DNA from: Candidatus Nanohalococcus occultus
GTDB lineage: Archaea; Nanohalarchaeota; Nanosalinia; Nanosalinales; Nanosalinaceae
Assembly: GCF_029207735.1 (NCBI RefSeq)
Contig: NZ_CP104395.1
Coordinates: forward strand, 726,692 to 790,691
DNA length: 64,000 bases
Direction: 5' to 3'
How positions within the stretch are numbered: the first letter of the stretch is position 1; each line of letters begins with the position of its first letter. A program made the translations under genes and the position numbers. Shown here piece by piece: positions 61,624 to 64,000 of this stretch. The notes beneath the pieces are model-generated. The model saw nothing but the letters and a program-made list of their open reading frames with translations, made no database searches and was not told the DNA's origin.

Positions 61624-61626
61624 AAG

Positions 61627-61683
61627 ATGGAAATCACAGATTTCCGGAAAGACGAAAACAGGAGGTTTTCAACTAATGACTAA
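61627..61683 (+). other. Possible coupled micro-ORF before uL15
   Basis: ATG 61627, three bases after the uL30 stop, opens an 18-codon frame (MEITDFRKDENRRFSTND) whose stop lies inside the uL15 gene, overlapping the uL15 start at 61676. Its N-R-R codons contain the AACAGGAGG ribosome binding site of uL15. Could couple translation; may be chance. Confidence 0.2.
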
Positions 61684-62101
61684 GAGACGTTCCAAGAAGA
61701 ACAAGTCCGGGAGCCATGGATACGGATCAAGCAAGAAGAACCGTGGAGCAGGAAACCGCGGAGGACGTGGCAACGCAGGACGCGGAAAGAAGGCAAAGCA
61801 CAAGAAAATGACGAAAGACGGGATCCACCAGCTCGGTGAGAAAGGATTTAACTCCCGGAAAGACCCTCAGAACGGAATCAATCTCAGAGATATCGATCAG
61901 AGAATTGAAGAGTTCGTTGAACAGGGCGCAGCTGAAGAAGAGGACGGAGAGTACGTCTTCTACGCTGAGAAAGCAGGTTACGACAAGATTCTAGGTAAAG
62001 GACGCCTAACACGGCCTGTTGAAGTTCACGCTGAAAACTTCTCATCCTCCGCAGAGGAAAAGATTAAAGACGCGGACGGACAAGCCATAACTGAGGAGTA
62101 A
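61676..62101 (+). CDS. rpl15: Ribosomal protein uL15
   Basis: 141 residues. Gly/Arg-rich loop region (GSHGYGSSKKNRGAGNRGGRGNAG, partly quoted: NRGAGNRGGRGNAG), then KMTKDGIHQLGEKGF, IDQRIEEFVEQG and KILGKGRLTRPVEVHAE. ATG preceded by GGAGG. Last ribosomal protein before secY. Confidence 0.96.
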   Translation: MTKRRSKKNKSGSHGYGSSKKNRGAGNRGGRGNAGRGKKAKHKKMTKDGIHQLGEKGFNSRKDPQNGINLRDIDQRIEEFVEQGAAEEEDGEYVFYAEKAGYDKILGKGRLTRPVEVHAENFSSSAEEKIKDADGQAITEE

Positions 62102-62102
62102 G

Positions 62103-63521
62103 ATGTCTTCTACCCTGATGAAGGTAGCAGGTTTTCTACCATCAGTAAGAGAGCCTGAGAAAGAGCAGTCCCTGAAAGAAATGCTTTCATGGACCGGAGT
62201 AGTCCTACTGCTTTACTTCATCCTAGGGTCAATCAACATTTACGGAGCTGACAGCCAGGCGGTAGCCCAGGCGTTAACTCAGCTTGAAACTATGCAGACC
62301 ATTTTAGGCGCACAGATCGGTACGATTATCACGCTCGGAATATCTCCTATCGTTACATCCTCGATTGTATTACAGATGCTTGTAGGATCTGAGCTACTTA
62401 ACTGGAATACAAACACACAGCAAGGAAAACAGAAGTTCCAGGCAGCTCAGAAAGTACTAGCATACTTACTAGCAGTTCTAACCGGTTTCGGTTACGCAAT
62501 GGGCGTATTCGGCGTAGGAATGAACACGCCAGGAACACTTGCCGTAGTAGGAAGCCAGATCGCTCTGGGAGGAATGCTGATCATCCTCATGGACGACCTA
62601 GTACAGAAATGGGGATTCGGATCAGGAGTAGGAATATTCATCGCAGCCGGAGTATCGAAAGCAGTATACATCACAGCTATCTCCCCTCTAGCACAGGGAG
62701 GCTCACCGGCACCGCTTTTCTGGACGGTAGGCGGAACACCTGTAGGACAGATATTCAAGGCAACACAGACCACAAGCCTAGCAGGAATGTTCTCAGAGTT
62801 CCTACCAGTAATAATGACAGCAGCAGTGTTCCTAACAGTAGTATATCTACAGGCAATGCGTGTTGAAATACCGTTAACGCTTGGAAACACCAGAGGTTTC
62901 GGGCAGAAATGGCCTCTGAAGTTCCTCTACACATCAAACATGCCTGTAATCCTGATCGCAGCCGCAGTTTCAAACATTAGAATACTAGGAACAACGCTGA
63001 CAGCAGCAGGGTCATCATCAATCTTCGGAACCCTGAGTGCCGACGGACAGTTCACATCAGGACTTGTCTCATGGCTCAGCCCTCCGACACAGATAATCGA
63101 CAGCCTGCTGACCGTGGGATTCACAGCGATCACACCGATAGATATCTTCCACGTAATATTTTACACAGCAATCTACGTGGTAGGATCGACAGTGTTCTCG
63201 ATCTTCTGGATGAAGACATCCGGTCAGGATGCTGACTCGGTAGCCCAGCAGATCCACGACACCGGCATGAAGGTCCCAGGATTCCGCAGAGACACCCGTG
63301 TAATCAAGAAAGTCTTGAACCGTTACATCCCAGGACTGACAATTCTATCCGGAGCAGTAGTCGGACTACTGGCGGCAGTAGCCAACATGACCGGAGCAGC
63401 CGGAGGAGGAACAGGAATCTTGCTTACAGTCATGATCCTGTACAGACTGTACGAGCAGCTCGCTCAGAAACACATGGAAGAACTTCACCCAGCTCTCAAG
63501 GACTTCATGGGCGCATCGTAA
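62103..63521 (+). CDS. secY: Protein translocase subunit SecY
   Basis: 472 residues, ten membrane helices, the channel of the Sec translocon. Helix 1 VVLLLYFILGSINIYG; plug and helix 2 region ITLGISPIVTSSIVLQML; LAVLTGFGYAMGVFG; GFGSGVGIFIAAGVSKAV; the cytoplasmic loop RVEIPLTLGNTRGFGQKWPLKFLYTSNMPVIL (partly quoted: KFLYTSNMPVIL); C-terminal GTGILLTVMILYRLYEQL. One base after the uL15 stop. Confidence 0.97.
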   Translation: MSSTLMKVAGFLPSVREPEKEQSLKEMLSWTGVVLLLYFILGSINIYGADSQAVAQALTQLETMQTILGAQIGTIITLGISPIVTSSIVLQMLVGSELLNWNTNTQQGKQKFQAAQKVLAYLLAVLTGFGYAMGVFGVGMNTPGTLAVVGSQIALGGMLIILMDDLVQKWGFGSGVGIFIAAGVSKAVYITAISPLAQGGSPAPLFWTVGGTPVGQIFKATQTTSLAGMFSEFLPVIMTAAVFLTVVYLQAMRVEIPLTLGNTRGFGQKWPLKFLYTSNMPVILIAAAVSNIRILGTTLTAAGSSSIFGTLSADGQFTSGLVSWLSPPTQIIDSLLTVGFTAITPIDIFHVIFYTAIYVVGSTVFSIFWMKTSGQDADSVAQQIHDTGMKVPGFRRDTRVIKKVLNRYIPGLTILSGAVVGLLAAVANMTGAAGGGTGILLTVMILYRLYEQLAQKHMEELHPALKDFMGAS

Positions 63522-63613
63522 AAAACCACATATCAACCCCTACTTCTTGAGCCAGCAGTGACAAAAAAAAGGAGATCAGCGAGTTTAAAAGCATCTATGG
63601 AGGATAACAATAC

Positions 63614-64000
63614 ATGGTCGCGGAACTAGCACCGATACTTACAGCACTTTACAGTTTTTACAACGTGGTCTTTCAGCCACTGCTAGCTCTCGGCCCGTAT
63701 GCGTCACTAGGGTTTTTCTCGGTTTGCCTGGCAGGACTGTTTTCACTAATATACTGGCATTTCCTTGACATAGAGAAAGCAGACAAGCTAAAGGAAAAAA
63801 TGAGCCACCACCAGGATAAGATGAAGGAGGCTCGAAGTAACGATAAAACAGACAAAGCCTCCAAGCACATGCAAAAATCCATGGAGGTAAACCAGGAGCT
63901 GATGAAGGAAAACTTCAAGCCGATGATAGGCACGCTTCTGTTCGTCACACTGATCTTTCCATGGCTGGGCGCAACCTTCGCACCAACAGTCCAGCTAGCA
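63614..64000 (+). CDS. DUF106/EMC3-type membrane insertase, 5' part
   Basis: 129 residues to the window edge, open at the 3' end. Helix 1 (LGPYASLGFFSVCLAGLFSLIYWHFL) is followed by a charged cytoplasmic hairpin (ADKLKEKMSHHQDKMKEARS, MQKSMEVNQELMKENFKPM) and the second helix (IGTLLFVTLIFPWLGATFAP). This is the layout of the archaeal YidC/Oxa1-like Ylp1 family (DUF106), which stands next to secY in many archaea. A TATA-like GTTTAAAA lies about 30 nt before the ATG. Confidence 0.85.
   Translation, partial: MVAELAPILTALYSFYNVVFQPLLALGPYASLGFFSVCLAGLFSLIYWHFLDIEKADKLKEKMSHHQDKMKEARSNDKTDKASKHMQKSMEVNQELMKENFKPMIGTLLFVTLIFPWLGATFAPTVQLA

Noticed and set aside
63673-63948. Antisense hydrophobic frame over the DUF106 gene
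   Set aside because: It mirrors the membrane helices of the plus-strand gene, which has family-like sequence and operon context.
1-64000. CRISPR array, insertion sequence or prophage
   Set aside because: No regularly spaced repeats, transposase motifs, terminal inverted repeats or phage structural genes were seen.

Overview
The window is a stretch of archaeal chromosome. Archaeal markers are the GatD/GatE tRNA-dependent amidotransferase, a group II chaperonin (thermosome), clamp loader genes rfcS/rfcL, aIF2-gamma, Rpo7, Spt4, eukaryote-type ribosomal proteins (eS6, eS24, eS4, eL32, eL19), SecY followed by a DUF106/EMC3-type insertase, and many leaderless genes with a TATA element about 27 nt before a GTG or ATG. 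The proteins are strongly acidic (Asp/Glu rich, few Lys), which indicates a salt-in halophile. Moderate G+C by eye, compact overlapping genes and short versions of several proteins fit a Nanohaloarchaeota-like DPANN lineage. That placement is inference.

Layout: 1-5523, end of a pilin-like gene, then gatD and gatE with three small genes between them. 5643-7307, thermosome with a double-hairpin terminator. 7505-17502, an eleven-gene type IV pilus locus (coiled-coil protein, four small pilin-like proteins, secretion ATPase, two TadC-type membrane proteins, a LamG-bearing pilin-like protein, two more pilin-like proteins). 17499-25237, rfcL/rfcS, AK6-type kinase, thioredoxin, an E1-like protein, a membrane protein and an Lhr-type helicase. 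25234-27101, a Tat-exported serine protease between two paralogous membrane microproteins. 27136-34197, a VWA/MoxR/DUF58 operon. 34227-42760, mixed genes including a metallophosphoesterase, MFS permease, a histone-fold protein with coiled-coil tail, a large acidic Ig-like surface protein and a photolyase. 42788-44883, TrkA/TrkH potassium uptake.

44998-63521 is the translation/transcription superoperon: eS6, KOW-like protein, aIF2-gamma, [inserted cassette], PIN protein, Rpo7, Spt4, eS24, uL29, two aIF1 paralogues, GNAT, then uS17 to SecY in the usual spc order, and a partial DUF106 gene at the right edge. The inserted cassette (46870-52233) is the most interesting part. It holds an MscS-type channel fused to a C39-peptidase-like domain that has lost its Cys and His, a degenerate ATP-grasp protein, an intact RimK-like ATP-grasp ligase, a second ATP-grasp enzyme, and an HExxH zincin of the DUF1704/QEGLA type. 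I read it as a candidate peptide-ligation and trimming system tied to a membrane sensor.

Other notable points: the same 49-residue C-terminal module on ribosomal proteins eS24 and uL24; a probable single-base frameshift (or ATT start) at the head of the Ig-like surface protein; a hairpin-rich leader before eS24; and short coupled ORFs in several operon gaps. I saw no rRNA, tRNA, CRISPR array or insertion sequence.
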